Part shown: in pieces, positions 27,442 to 39,475 of the stretch
Position numbering within the stretch: position 1 is the first letter of the stretch
How the letters are laid out: each line of letters opens with the position of its first letter
NCBI RefSeq assembly: GCF_024124665.1
Contig: NZ_JAMXSB010000014.1
Coordinates: 1 to 64,000 of the forward strand
Direction: 5' to 3'
From: Pleionea sp. CnH1-48
GTDB taxonomy: Bacteria > Pseudomonadota > Gammaproteobacteria > Enterobacterales > Kangiellaceae
Length of the DNA stretch: 64,000 nt
Notes under the pieces: generated by a model
Told to the model about the DNA's origin: nothing
The model's database searches: none
The model's input: only the letters and a program-made list of their open reading frames with translations
Position numbers and translations under genes: made by a program

Positions 27442-28722
27442 ATGACAAAGCATTTATCGAAAACAACGTTTAAAACCATTGGGTTAGACCCACGCCTGGT
27501 AAGAGCCCTGGCGGATATGAATTACACCCATTGCACCCCCATTCAAGCCAAAAGTCTGCCCATTGCCCTAGAAGGCGAAGATGTATCAGGCCAGGCACAA
27601 ACTGGCACCGGCAAAACCATTGCCTTTCTTCTTGCCACTCTCGACGAGTTATTAACACTACCTCAAGATGCCAACCGCCAAGTTAATGAACCTCGCGCCA
27701 TCATCATGGCCCCGACTCGTGAGCTAGTGGTACAGATCTACGAAGACGCTCAAAAACTCATAAAGCACACACCAATCACTGTCGGTGCTGTTTATGGTGG
27801 TACCGCCTACGATGAACAACGTACTATGCTGGAGCAGGGAGTCGACGTTTTAATCGGCACCACTGGCCGACTGATCGATTACTACAAGCAAGGCGTCTAC
27901 TCATTACAAGCCATTGATGTGGTGGTGTTAGACGAAGCGGATCGTATGTTTGATCTGGGCTTTATCGCCGACATTCGTTATCTGTTCAATCGTATGCCAA
28001 AACCCGAAGAGCGGCTGAATATGTTGTTTTCGGCCACCTTGTCTCATCGCGTCAACGAGCTTGCTTATGAACACATGAACTCCCCTAGACCGGTTTCTGT
28101 AACACCAGAACAAGTCACCGCCACGCGAGTAAAAGAAGCACTCTACTATCCAAGCAATAACGACAAAATTGCTTTATTGTTGGGTTTGCTGAACAAACAT
28201 CAACCACAAAAAGCCATGGTGTTTGTGAACACCAAGCGCGAAGCCGAAAATGTCTGGAACACCATCAAAAGCAATGGTTGGAAGATCGGCATGCTGACAG
28301 GTGATGTGCACCAAAAGAAGCGCCTGATGCTATTGGATCGCTTTAAAGAGGGCACGATTTCAGTCATGGTCGCGACCGATGTCGCCGCTCGAGGCTTGCA
28401 TATTGATGATGTCACTCATGTTTTCAATTATGACCTGCCCGATGATCCCGAAGATTATGTTCACAGAATTGGCAGAACCGCTAGAGCAGGTGCCGAAGGC
28501 GATGCTATCTCTTTTGCTTGCGAAGACAGTGCGTTTTCTCTGCCGGCCATCGAAGAATATATTGAGCATCCTATTCCGCGTGCTGAGGTCACAGCCGATT
28601 TACTCCCCGAAGTGATCGCGCCACCACCACAGCGTCGACGTCGACGTCCACCCAATAGAAACAGCGGACAGCGTAGAAGAAATAATAATCGAGACAAGTC
28701 CTCTCAAAATAACTCAAATTAA
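27442..28722 (+). CDS. rhlB: DEAD-box ATP-dependent RNA helicase RhlB
   Basis: 426 residues. Motifs: Q-motif in CTPIQAKSLPIAL, I GQAQTGTGKT, Ia PTRELVVQI, II VLDEADRMFDLGF, III FSATLSH, V VATDVAARGLHID, VI HRIGRTARAG. The C-terminal tail is short, basic and low-complexity (QRRRRRPPNRNSGQRRRNNN), typical of RhlB. It unwinds structured RNA for the degradosome. Start ATG 27442; it is divergent from trxA with 257 bases between. ppx follows 24 bases later. Confidence 0.95.
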   Translation: MTKHLSKTTFKTIGLDPRLVRALADMNYTHCTPIQAKSLPIALEGEDVSGQAQTGTGKTIAFLLATLDELLTLPQDANRQVNEPRAIIMAPTRELVVQIYEDAQKLIKHTPITVGAVYGGTAYDEQRTMLEQGVDVLIGTTGRLIDYYKQGVYSLQAIDVVVLDEADRMFDLGFIADIRYLFNRMPKPEERLNMLFSATLSHRVNELAYEHMNSPRPVSVTPEQVTATRVKEALYYPSNNDKIALLLGLLNKHQPQKAMVFVNTKREAENVWNTIKSNGWKIGMLTGDVHQKKRLMLLDRFKEGTISVMVATDVAARGLHIDDVTHVFNYDLPDDPEDYVHRIGRTARAGAEGDAISFACEDSAFSLPAIEEYIEHPIPRAEVTADLLPEVIAPPPQRRRRRPPNRNSGQRRRNNNRDKSSQNNSN

Positions 28723-28746
28723 CAGTCGGAGTGGTTATACGGTTAT

Positions 28747-30240
28747 ATGAGTATCGAAAGTGGGTTAAACATTGCTGTTTTGGATCTAGGCTCCAATAGT
28801 TTTCATTTAACACTCGCCAAGGTTCTCAACAACGATGTAAAAGTACTGGGCAAGTTTAAAGAAAAAATTCGTCTGGCAGCGGGTCTGGACGAACAGGATA
28901 ACTTAACCCCCGATGCTCAAACCCGCGCACTCGAGTGTCTCAAACAATTTGCCCAACGTTTGCAGGGACTCGATAAGCAACATGTAAAAGCCGTCGCCAC
29001 CCATACTTTTCGCAAAGCCAAAAATGCCGATGACTTTATAGACGAAGCCGAGAAAGTGCTTGGCTTTCCTATTGAGATCATTTCCGGTCATGAAGAAGCC
29101 CGCCTGATCTTTACAGGTGTGAGCCAGTATCAAGATAACCCACAGAAAAAACTGGTGGTTGATATCGGCGGTGGCAGCACCGAATTTGCTATCGGAAATC
29201 CTTTTGAACCTACGCTTCTCGACAGCCTGCAAATGGGTTGCGTTTCTTTTGCCAAACGCTATTTTACGGATGGCAAAATCACAGCGGCCCAGTTTCAGCA
29301 AGCCGAAACCGCAGCACAGCTAGAACTGCTCTCAATACAGGATGTTTACCTGCGAGAAGGGTGGGAAGTTGCTTTTGGTTGCTCAGGTACCATTCAGTCA
29401 ATTCTCAGTCATATTCATGAGCGAGACGCTAACCGAGCCTATATTACTTTGGATGATCTGCTGACACTGAAACAGCGAGTGTTAGAATTTGAGAACCTTT
29501 GCGACTTATCTATTGAAGGCATTGCCGAGTTAAGACAAGAAATTCTGCCCAGTGGTCTTGCTGTTCTATTAGCTATTTTCCGCAGTATGAAGATCAAGCG
29601 TATGGAAGTGGCTCAGGTAGCCCTTAGAGAAGGATTACTCTTCGAACTTACTGGGCGTAAAAACAATTATGATATTCGAGAGCGTTCCATCAATGGGTTA
29701 ATGTCGCGTTTTCATATTGATCTTAACCAGGCTCGACGAGTCAATAACACCGCTCTTGCCCTATGGCAGCTGACCAAAGAAGAGTGGCAACTGGATGATG
29801 AATATTTTCATCAGATGTTGAGCTGGGCTGCGCGCTGTCACGAAATTGGCCTAACCATTAATTTTAGCCGTCAACAGAAACACAGCGAATACTTGATGAT
29901 CCACACCGACATTGTCGGATTTACTCAACGCCAACAAAATATTTTAGCTCTGTTAATACGCGCCTTTCGACGCAAGTTTCCACTGCAGCGATTTGCAGAG
30001 ATTCATGATGAGTCGCTCAGGCTAAAAATGATTCGCCTCGCACGTTTGCTGCGTCTTTCAGTACTGTTCAATCATCGACGCCGAGATGTCGAGCTCCCTG
30101 ATTTAAACATCCACCTGCAAGACGAAGAGATGATACTCGAGTTCCCACCAGGGTATCTGGATCAACATCCTTTGTTAACTGCCGATCTGGAACTCGAACA
30201 AAAGTTTTTATCGATGGTGAATTTAACCTTCAAATATTAA
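28747..30240 (+). CDS. ppx: Exopolyphosphatase (Ppx/GppA family)
   Basis: 497 residues. N-terminal ASKHA phosphatase domains with phosphate-1 loop VLDLGSNSFHLTLAKV, VATHTFRKAKNADDF, ISGHEEARLIFTGV, phosphate-2 loop VVDIGGGSTEFAIG and ELRQEILPSGLAVLLAIF. A C-terminal HD-like helical region follows (WAARCHEIGLTINFSRQQKH). It hydrolyses terminal phosphates of polyphosphate; GppA activity on pppGpp is possible because the family is mixed. It ends 16 bases from the convergent ppk1 stop, so the polyphosphate synthesis and degradation genes face each other. Confidence 0.93.
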   Translation: MSIESGLNIAVLDLGSNSFHLTLAKVLNNDVKVLGKFKEKIRLAAGLDEQDNLTPDAQTRALECLKQFAQRLQGLDKQHVKAVATHTFRKAKNADDFIDEAEKVLGFPIEIISGHEEARLIFTGVSQYQDNPQKKLVVDIGGGSTEFAIGNPFEPTLLDSLQMGCVSFAKRYFTDGKITAAQFQQAETAAQLELLSIQDVYLREGWEVAFGCSGTIQSILSHIHERDANRAYITLDDLLTLKQRVLEFENLCDLSIEGIAELRQEILPSGLAVLLAIFRSMKIKRMEVAQVALREGLLFELTGRKNNYDIRERSINGLMSRFHIDLNQARRVNNTALALWQLTKEEWQLDDEYFHQMLSWAARCHEIGLTINFSRQQKHSEYLMIHTDIVGFTQRQQNILALLIRAFRRKFPLQRFAEIHDESLRLKMIRLARLLRLSVLFNHRRRDVELPDLNIHLQDEEMILEFPPGYLDQHPLLTADLELEQKFLSMVNLTFKY

Positions 30241-30256
30241 GAACTTCCGCTCTTAA

Positions 30257-32419
30257 TTACTTGCTAAGTGTATCGAGTAAAATCTTTTGTGCTCTTAATT
30301 TAGGTTCATCATCTTCGCAGCGTGTTTTTTGATAGCTACCATCACTTTGCAACTCCCAGCTTTGCTGATTATCACTCAAGTAATATTCGATAGTTTCATC
30401 AAATAACCGTTGAGCCAGTTTTTTATCGGTTATCGGAAAGCAGGTTTCGACTCGATGATAAAGATTACGATCCATCCAGTCGGCACTGGATGCATAGACT
30501 TTCAAATCACCGTTATTAGCAAAACAAAACACCCGAGAATGCTCTAAAAAGCGCCCAACTATTGAACGTACATGAATATTTTCGGATACGCCTTTAACGC
30601 CTGGTCGCAAGCAGCAGATCCCACGAACAACCAGATCCACTTTAACGCCAGCCTGAGAGGCTTCGTAAAGCTTCTGGATCATCTTCGGCTCTGTGAGCGA
30701 GTTCATGCGAGCCTTAACAAAGGCGGGTTTGCCTGCCTTATGGTTAGCAATTTCTTTGTCGATATGATGACTTAAACTGGATTGCAAGCTGAAAGGCGCT
30801 TGCAAGATTTTATTCATTTCGTAGGCTTTGCCCATTCCCGTCAGCTGCAAAAACACCCGTAATGCATCTTCACATAACGATTTATCCGAGGTTAATAAAC
30901 TGATATCTGTATACAGTCGAGCGTTTCCGGCGTGATAGTTACCGGTGCCCAGGTGAGCATAGTGACGCAGCTTTTTCTTTTCTCGTCGGGTTACAACACA
31001 TAGCTTGGCATGGGTCTTATAACCGACAACACCATAAACGACCAAGGCTCCCGCATCCTGAAGTTTGCCAGCTAATTCGATATTAGCTTTTTCGTCAAAC
31101 CGCGCTCGTAACTCAACAACCGCAGTCACTTCTTTGCCCGCTCGCGCGGCATCAATCAATGCTTCGACAATGGCTGACTGAGATCCGCTGCGATAAAGCG
31201 TTTGCTTAATCGCCATCACATCGGGATCGCTTGCTGCTTCGCGAATAAAATTAATAACCGGCTCAAAACTCTCGAAGGGATGGTGCAATAAGATATCTTG
31301 CGCCTTAATGGCTTCAAAAATACGCGCACGTTTGCCTGACAATATCGCTGGCACGGAAGGCTTAAAGGGTTTGAACTTTAAGTCGGGTCGCTCGAGCATT
31401 TGCGTCAAACTCAGCATTCGATTGAGGTTAACAGGGCCAGACACTCGATAGAGTTCGTTTTCGGTTAGATTGCATTTTTGCAGTAAAAACTGCGCGACTT
31501 TGTCAGGGCAGTTATCGGCAACCTCCAAGCGCACGGAAGTTCCAAAGTCTCGAGATTGCAACTCTGCTTTTAAGGCACCAGCCAAGTCTTCGATTTCATC
31601 TTCATCAACAAACAGATCACTGTCTCGAGTCAAACGGAACTGATAGCAACCTTTGACTTTCATACCCGGAAACATTCGTGACGCGTTGGCATGGATCACC
31701 GCAGAAAGAAAAACAAAGTTAGCGCCTTCATCACATATTTCGGCTGGCAGCTCGATAAGACGCGGCAAAGAACGCGGTAAATGAACCACCGCATAACCAC
31801 TGTCACGACCAAACGCATCTTTGCCCTCAAGGGTTACAATAAAATGCAAACTTTTGTTGACCAGACGTGGAAACGGGTGTGCTAAATCAAGACCGATAGG
31901 ACTAATAATCGGAGCGACTTCATTAGTAAAATAATTTGTCAGCCACTCACTTTGCTTTTTATTCCACTGACTGCGGCGCAAAAAGTGAATACCTTCTTCC
32001 GCCAGCTTGGGCAACATCACATCGTTAAAAATACGATACTGCTCTTGCACTAATTGATGGCAGCTTTTGCTGATTTCATTCAAGACCTGATTGGGTGTCA
32101 TGCCATCAGGGCCTACACGCTGTGGATTGCGTTTTGCCCAGTGCACATAGGAAGCAACACGCACTTCAAAAAATTCATCCAGATTATTACTAAAGATAAA
32201 AATAAAGATGAAGCGCTCAAGTAAGGGCAGATCTTCATCCAATGCCTGCTGCAATACACGCCAGTTAAACTGTAAGAAACTTATCTCGCGATTAATGTAG
32301 AGCTGCGGATCAGAAAGGTCCTTTTTGTCGATGGCTTCTGCCTGTGGCTGCTCTGCCAGATATCCAGACAGACTGCGCATTTCATCCGTGGGATCCGAAG
32401 TGTGTATCTCATCAACCAT
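30257..32419 (-). CDS. ppk1: Polyphosphate kinase 1
   Basis: Start at ATG 32419, 9 bases after AAGG; TTG codons at 32422-32428 are alternatives. The 720-residue protein shows the N-domain (YINREISFLQFNWRVLQQAL), head domain and two PLD-like catalytic domains. The autophosphorylated His lies in YKTHAKLCVVTRREKK, and HYAHLGTGNYH and YASSADWMDRNL follow. It transfers ATP gamma-phosphate onto polyphosphate at the membrane. It is convergent with ppx. Confidence 0.97.
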   Translation of the reverse strand: MVDEIHTSDPTDEMRSLSGYLAEQPQAEAIDKKDLSDPQLYINREISFLQFNWRVLQQALDEDLPLLERFIFIFIFSNNLDEFFEVRVASYVHWAKRNPQRVGPDGMTPNQVLNEISKSCHQLVQEQYRIFNDVMLPKLAEEGIHFLRRSQWNKKQSEWLTNYFTNEVAPIISPIGLDLAHPFPRLVNKSLHFIVTLEGKDAFGRDSGYAVVHLPRSLPRLIELPAEICDEGANFVFLSAVIHANASRMFPGMKVKGCYQFRLTRDSDLFVDEDEIEDLAGALKAELQSRDFGTSVRLEVADNCPDKVAQFLLQKCNLTENELYRVSGPVNLNRMLSLTQMLERPDLKFKPFKPSVPAILSGKRARIFEAIKAQDILLHHPFESFEPVINFIREAASDPDVMAIKQTLYRSGSQSAIVEALIDAARAGKEVTAVVELRARFDEKANIELAGKLQDAGALVVYGVVGYKTHAKLCVVTRREKKKLRHYAHLGTGNYHAGNARLYTDISLLTSDKSLCEDALRVFLQLTGMGKAYEMNKILQAPFSLQSSLSHHIDKEIANHKAGKPAFVKARMNSLTEPKMIQKLYEASQAGVKVDLVVRGICCLRPGVKGVSENIHVRSIVGRFLEHSRVFCFANNGDLKVYASSADWMDRNLYHRVETCFPITDKKLAQRLFDETIEYYLSDNQQSWELQSDGSYQKTRCEDDEPKLRAQKILLDTLSK

Positions 32420-32440
32420 CAACAACAACCTTATAGTTCT

Positions 32441-32476
32441 TCAAGAGAAAAGCACTGCCAATGCATGACAGTGCGT
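32441..32476 (-). terminator. Intrinsic terminator of hemB
   Basis: On the minus strand GCACTG (32469-32474) pairs with CAGTGC (32452-32457) and is followed by TTTTCTCTT. It lies about 33 bases after the hemB stop. Confidence 0.7.
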
Positions 32477-32507
32477 TAAATGGTTGCCTGGCTAACGCAG
32501 ATTTAGG

Positions 32508-33548
<1,041 letters not shown>

Positions 33549-33613
33549 TTACAACGGAATGACAAGGACCGGAGGCCCTTATCTTTAATTCTTTAAAATC
33601 AAATGATTAGAAA

Positions 33614-35103
<1,490 letters not shown>

Positions 35104-35130
35104 TAATTAACCGTTTAATTTAGGAGCTGT

Positions 35131-35160
35131 GTTGCCTTAACAATATTACTCAAAGGCAAC
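35131..35160. other. Inverted repeat downstream of the injection-system operon
   Basis: GTTGCCTT (35131-35138) and AAGGCAAC (35153-35160) are perfect complements with a 14-base loop, in the 130-bp gap between the last operon gene and tsaC. No U-run follows on the minus strand. It could act as a transcript end or boundary element. Confidence 0.4.
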
Positions 35161-35233
35161 CGGGATATATGACAGCATTATTTCACACTGGATACTCAGT
35201 TTCTACCCTCTACAACCCGTTAACTCCAGCGCT

Positions 35234-38086
35234 TTAAGGCATGGTTCCTTCGGCCTGTTTATTAACATAATAAAGGCCCCCGGCGGCGACCATCACCACC
35301 ACCATCAACAACAGTGCTAACTCGGCGTTCTCTTTCCAATAACGGTCACACCCCAACATCAAAACAAAAAATCCAGCAATCATTCCAATATAGCCAAGGT
35401 AGAGCCATATATTGCTTTTTATCCATTGACAGATCTTGCAAGAGGTTCGAGCACCAATAAAAGAGAGTAACAATAGTCCAACCATGATTTTAAACATCAA
35501 GCGTGCCGTCCAGCGCTCGGTACATATCCACTGGCAGGTATCCGGCGGTAACTTTTTAGCCACCCATGACTCGAACATCGTTTGATTATCCTGCTCAATT
35601 AAAAAGCGCGAAATTTTATCAGCAACCTGTTCATAATTAGCATCTCCCGTGGTTGGCACAGGCCAAAAACCGACACCACCAAAATTATGTTTGGCATAAA
35701 TCAGATCATCCTCAAATTGCCGATAAGGCTCTCCCTCAGCCGCTTTAGAAAAAATATCCGTTGGTATCAATACAGGGATCACTTTACGTAAAGCGTTGCT
35801 ACGGGCCTCTCCTTTAAATTCGTTTTCAATAACTTGCCGTAACTTCTTTTTGGTGTTGGTTGTGTATTCCGGTAAATAGATCAGTACGTAATCCAACACA
35901 TGACCGTTTGATTGCTCACTGCCCAACACACATTGTTTTTTCTTTTTGCCACCATCCGTTCCTGACATCATTTGTGAAGTGGCTCCTGCCAGCAAGTGAC
36001 TGCATAACCCAATATTATTGAGCTCACCTTCAATATCCGCTTCCGACATGCACTTCATCGCCTCGCCGCAAATACTGATATCCAACAATAAGTTAATTGT
36101 CAGGTGAGGGAAGTCTTCTTTTAGAGTGAGTAGTTTGGCGATAAGATTGTTCGCCGCTTCCAGTTGATCATTATCATCAGGTTGATAATCTTCGAGATAA
36201 AAGGTGACACCATCGAGTGTTAGAGATTTTTTTCCAGTCCAAAACGCGGGTTGTTCATAATCATAAATCAGCAGTTGAGAGCGTACTTGTCCAATCGCTT
36301 TATCAATCGTCTGATCGTTCCAGTCAGCCCACTGAGCTAAACGCACAACGACATCGGCCTTGGTGTAATGAACATGAGCCTCGCCAATAAACTCATCTCT
36401 GACTTTGTTCCATCGTGTAATGTCTTCAAAATCACCATTGGCTTCAACGGTTAGCCCCTGAAACCCGATACGCGACAAATAACTGTAATCAATCGAGTTG
36501 GCAGGTTTCTTATTATCACTCTCCGAATCAGCCTCTGGCGCTGGCCAATAATTACCTGGAAAAAATCCATAAGTAATGCGACCGTCTTCAATGTCTTTAA
36601 GACAAGGACAGTCAGGCTCAGGGAAAACATACCCCGTCAGTTGCGGCAACTTGCCTGCTAATGGAAACAGCTTAGGCTCGATTTGATAGCTACTATCAAC
36701 GGCCAGTAAGGCACGGATAACATTGCTGTAAAGCCGTTTGGTGGGGTAGGGCTGCTGGGGTATCACCTTTAATGCATTGAGCAAAGGCTCCGAAAATTGG
36801 AAATACACCGTGTTATTGTTGTTCAATCTTTTCCATGCTGCATCATCAAGCAACCATTGGTAATGCCGGGCACTTGATAAAATGGCAGAAAGTACCACCG
36901 CATCAATAGACTCGACTTCGGCGCTCTCACTGGTTTTATCGGTTTTATCGGTTTTATCGGTTTTATCGGTTTTATCGGTTTTATCGGTTTTATCGGTTTT
37001 ATCGGTTTTATCGGTTTTATCGGTTTTATCGGTTTTATCCGTTTTATCGGTTTTATCCGTTTTATCCGTTTTATCCGTTTTATCCGTTTTATCCGTTTTA
37101 TCCGTTTTATCCGTTTTATCCGATGAAGATGCCTCAGAGGTCTGTGAACTACCACCCTGACTGTTTTCATTGGCCTTTGGCTCACTGCTCGCATTAGCAG
37201 CGGCGCTTTTTTTAACAGCATCAATCAACGCTTGCTGAGTCGAAAAAACAACGCCTTGCAGTGGTAGTAATTTTTCATAATAGGGCAGTATGGCGTAGTT
37301 AAGTTTCATCTCTTTAAAAGAATCTTCACTCAATATCCATTGCTCGCCTTCCGACAAAGCATCCAGTACGGCATTAACATAAGCACTTTTTTTTGCTTCG
37401 AAGGCTTCAGCTAATGGATAAAGTACCGCTTCGGCGCCAGGTTTATCAACAAAAGACTTTTCCTTCAGCTTTTTTAGATCAGCAAAAAACTGAGTGTCTA
37501 AATCAATCAAGGCGAGATCCTGTTCATTTACCTGATAGTAATCATAATGTTCTTGCACCTGAGCTTCTTGGCTCGCGTCTGCTTCAGTATAAAAAGAAGG
37601 GTTGCATTGGCGAATGATTTCGAGCACCCAGGCATTACTACCCGCATCGGGTTGAGAAGTAATCCAATTTTCTAATGCACTGGTGTCTCCAATAGCCTCA
37701 CAGTCGGGCGTTAATTTGTTAAGAGCAGCCAAGTAGAGCAAAGAATCATAAAACTCGCTTTGCTGTTCGGGCACAAGGCTACTGCAAAATGTTTTAACCC
37801 ATGATCGAGTAATCGGCCCAACGATACTGTCAGACAAAGGCTTACCTTTTTCTGATAACGTCTTTTGATAGTCGGTATTGTTTTGGTAGATGCCATAAAG
37901 TCCTACTTGAATAAGCATGCTTTCGATACGACTGTACTCTTTATCGGCGTGAAGAACTGCTTCACAGCTGGTTTCTTCAGCATTCTGAACATCAGCGATA
38001 GCACTAGCAATAGCAACCCAGGAGATAAAAAGTATCCCGAGCAAATAACGTAAATAAGGCAGCCCACTGGCAATTATTGGAGACAT
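35234..38086 (-). CDS. eCIS-associated envelope protein: signal peptide, DKT repeats, GH18-like region, three TM helices
   Basis: 950 residues, ATG at 38086 after AGGTAA. A signal peptide or anchor (about 12-33) is followed near residues 50-96 by a segment like peptidoglycan-binding domains (LIQVGLYGIYQ ... IVGPITRSWVKTFC). Residues 323-385 are 21 perfect Asp-Lys-Thr repeats. About 500-720 resembles a GH18-type barrel: FFPGNYWPAP, SYLSRIGFQGLTVEANGDF and DGVTFYLE at 625-632, where chitinases have DGxDxDxE, so only the first Asp, the Gly and the last Glu remain. Three hydrophobic helices (about 863-879, 893-912, 924-940) end the protein. It is the last gene of the injection-system operon, 8 bases after the ATPase. 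Likely roles are envelope anchoring, release or glycan recognition. The GH18 call is from pattern only. Confidence 0.6.
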   Translation of the reverse strand: MSPIIASGLPYLRYLLGILFISWVAIASAIADVQNAEETSCEAVLHADKEYSRIESMLIQVGLYGIYQNNTDYQKTLSEKGKPLSDSIVGPITRSWVKTFCSSLVPEQQSEFYDSLLYLAALNKLTPDCEAIGDTSALENWITSQPDAGSNAWVLEIIRQCNPSFYTEADASQEAQVQEHYDYYQVNEQDLALIDLDTQFFADLKKLKEKSFVDKPGAEAVLYPLAEAFEAKKSAYVNAVLDALSEGEQWILSEDSFKEMKLNYAILPYYEKLLPLQGVVFSTQQALIDAVKKSAAANASSEPKANENSQGGSSQTSEASSSDKTDKTDKTDKTDKTDKTDKTDKTDKTDKTDKTDKTDKTDKTDKTDKTDKTDKTDKTDKTDKTSESAEVESIDAVVLSAILSSARHYQWLLDDAAWKRLNNNNTVYFQFSEPLLNALKVIPQQPYPTKRLYSNVIRALLAVDSSYQIEPKLFPLAGKLPQLTGYVFPEPDCPCLKDIEDGRITYGFFPGNYWPAPEADSESDNKKPANSIDYSYLSRIGFQGLTVEANGDFEDITRWNKVRDEFIGEAHVHYTKADVVVRLAQWADWNDQTIDKAIGQVRSQLLIYDYEQPAFWTGKKSLTLDGVTFYLEDYQPDDNDQLEAANNLIAKLLTLKEDFPHLTINLLLDISICGEAMKCMSEADIEGELNNIGLCSHLLAGATSQMMSGTDGGKKKKQCVLGSEQSNGHVLDYVLIYLPEYTTNTKKKLRQVIENEFKGEARSNALRKVIPVLIPTDIFSKAAEGEPYRQFEDDLIYAKHNFGGVGFWPVPTTGDANYEQVADKISRFLIEQDNQTMFESWVAKKLPPDTCQWICTERWTARLMFKIMVGLLLLSFIGARTSCKICQWIKSNIWLYLGYIGMIAGFFVLMLGCDRYWKENAELALLLMVVVMVAAGGLYYVNKQAEGTMP
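36932..37120 (-). repeat. 9-bp minisatellite, 21 copies, encoding Asp-Lys-Thr
   Basis: Twenty-one contiguous 9-base units (GATAAAACC or GATAAAACG on the coding strand) with no spacer. Reading the plus strand, there are 12 GG-type units, one CG, one GG, then seven CG-type. The two variants are synonymous (Thr ACC or ACG), so the protein repeat is perfect while the DNA records blockwise expansion. Confidence 0.97.
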
Positions 38087-38094
38087 AAAGTTAC

Positions 38095-39474
38095 CTATAT
38101 GTTTTTCCCTTCCTTTCTCAGCTCTTTTGTCACCCCCAAAAACAAATCTCGTTGGCTCAGAGCTTGTCGTTCACTTCTTAACGCCAATATTGCGGCATGA
38201 CGTATCACATTGGTAATGGCACCACCAGACAGTTCGTAACGTTCTGCTAAATCAATCAGATCGATATCATCCTCGAGCTGGCAATGTTGTCCCAGAGCAT
38301 TTTTCCATAGGGTTAAACGCAACTGGGCATCTGGTATCGGAAAGTAAACCATCGATTGAAAACGTCGCGCAAAAGCATCATCCATATTGGCTTTAAGATT
38401 GGTTGCTAAAATAACAACACCACGAAAATCCTCGATTCTCTGCAACAGATAGGCGGTTTCTTGATTGGCATGACGATCATTTGAAGAACTGGTTTGGGTG
38501 CGCTTTCCAAAAAGTGCATCAGCCTCATCAAAGAACAGAATCCAATGTTTGTCTTCGGCTTGAGAAAATACATTTTCCAGATTCTTCTCTGTTTCGCCAA
38601 TGTACTTTGACACTAAAGACGAAATGTCAATTCGATAAACGTCGGCCTTCGCCTTCGCACCGATAAGGGTAGCTGTAAGGGTTTTTCCGGTTCCTGGAGG
38701 ACCATAAAACAAAGCTCTATAGCCCGGCTTAATATTTCGATCCAGTTTCCAATCCGACATAATGATCGATTGTTTATCAATCCAGGTATTAATTTGTTCT
38801 ATCTCATTCATCACCGATGGAGGTAAAACCAAATCACTCCAGCTGAGCTTTGACTCAATGCGTTTAGCTGGAAAGTGGACATTATAATCTAGCTTGTTTT
38901 TTTCTCCTGTCGTCAGCAACTCAAGATACTCTGGCTTTAACATAAGTTTAGCGCTAGCGAAAGGTTCTCCGGCATCACTGTGCTCTATTAACAATATATG
39001 CTCCAGAATGGGTGATTGCCGAAACATCGACATGGCAGCCATTCTTTTGGTTAAGTCGTCACCGGACAACACAAATAAGGCCGTTTCACAGGTAGGTAAA
39101 AAACCTTGATGGTGCTTTCCATTCCAGCCACCAAACTCAGTAAAGTGTCTATCGAGATTTTTATTACGAATAAAAAAAGAATCTAACAGTTGAGGTTTAA
39201 TATGAGGGGCCAGTGCTAATAACAAAACAAGCCGCTCTTCAACAGAAAGGCCATACTCCTGCAAAAATAACGAGTAAGGCGAGAGAGGATGCTCGATATC
39301 AGGAGCAACCAGACTATCCAAACTAAACTCACACTCTGTCTTTTGAAAGTAATCCTGTAAACGGGCCTCAATAATTGATGATAGCCAGACTAGATCTCGT
39401 TCTAAACAACGAAAAACATCATCAGCATTGTGATTCGAGACTGGATGTTCCGTGTGAAAAACTCTGGCCGTCAT
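38095..39474 (-). CDS. AAA+ ATPase of the contractile injection system (Pvc15/Afp15-like)
   Basis: 459 residues. The N-terminal 220 residues are specific to the eCIS ATPase group. The AAA+ module carries Walker A ALFYGPPGTGKTLTATLIGA (about 256-263), Walker B WILFFDEADALFGKR, sensor 1 VILATNLKANMD and arginine-finger region FARRFQSMVYFP, followed by a lid domain (YELSGGAITNVIRHAAILA). In PVC and Afp this ATPase is needed for assembly or stability, but is not part of the finished particle. It starts 1 base after the tape-measure gene and is followed by the envelope protein. Confidence 0.93.
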   Translation of the reverse strand: MTARVFHTEHPVSNHNADDVFRCLERDLVWLSSIIEARLQDYFQKTECEFSLDSLVAPDIEHPLSPYSLFLQEYGLSVEERLVLLLALAPHIKPQLLDSFFIRNKNLDRHFTEFGGWNGKHHQGFLPTCETALFVLSGDDLTKRMAAMSMFRQSPILEHILLIEHSDAGEPFASAKLMLKPEYLELLTTGEKNKLDYNVHFPAKRIESKLSWSDLVLPPSVMNEIEQINTWIDKQSIIMSDWKLDRNIKPGYRALFYGPPGTGKTLTATLIGAKAKADVYRIDISSLVSKYIGETEKNLENVFSQAEDKHWILFFDEADALFGKRTQTSSSNDRHANQETAYLLQRIEDFRGVVILATNLKANMDDAFARRFQSMVYFPIPDAQLRLTLWKNALGQHCQLEDDIDLIDLAERYELSGGAITNVIRHAAILALRSERQALSQRDLFLGVTKELRKEGKNI

Positions 39475-39475
39475 A

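Noticed and set aside
33564-33580. Terminator between hemF and hemB
   Set aside because: AAGGGCC/GGTCCTT forms a short stem with a G-U pair but only a 3-base loop and no T-run, so hemF and hemB may be co-transcribed.
36932-37120. CRISPR array
   Set aside because: Units of 9 bp are contiguous with no spacers and lie inside a coding region.
36823-37224. Basic and hydrophobic repeat frames across the DKT array (both strands)
   Set aside because: They are shadows of the 9-bp repeat inside the 950-aa coding region.
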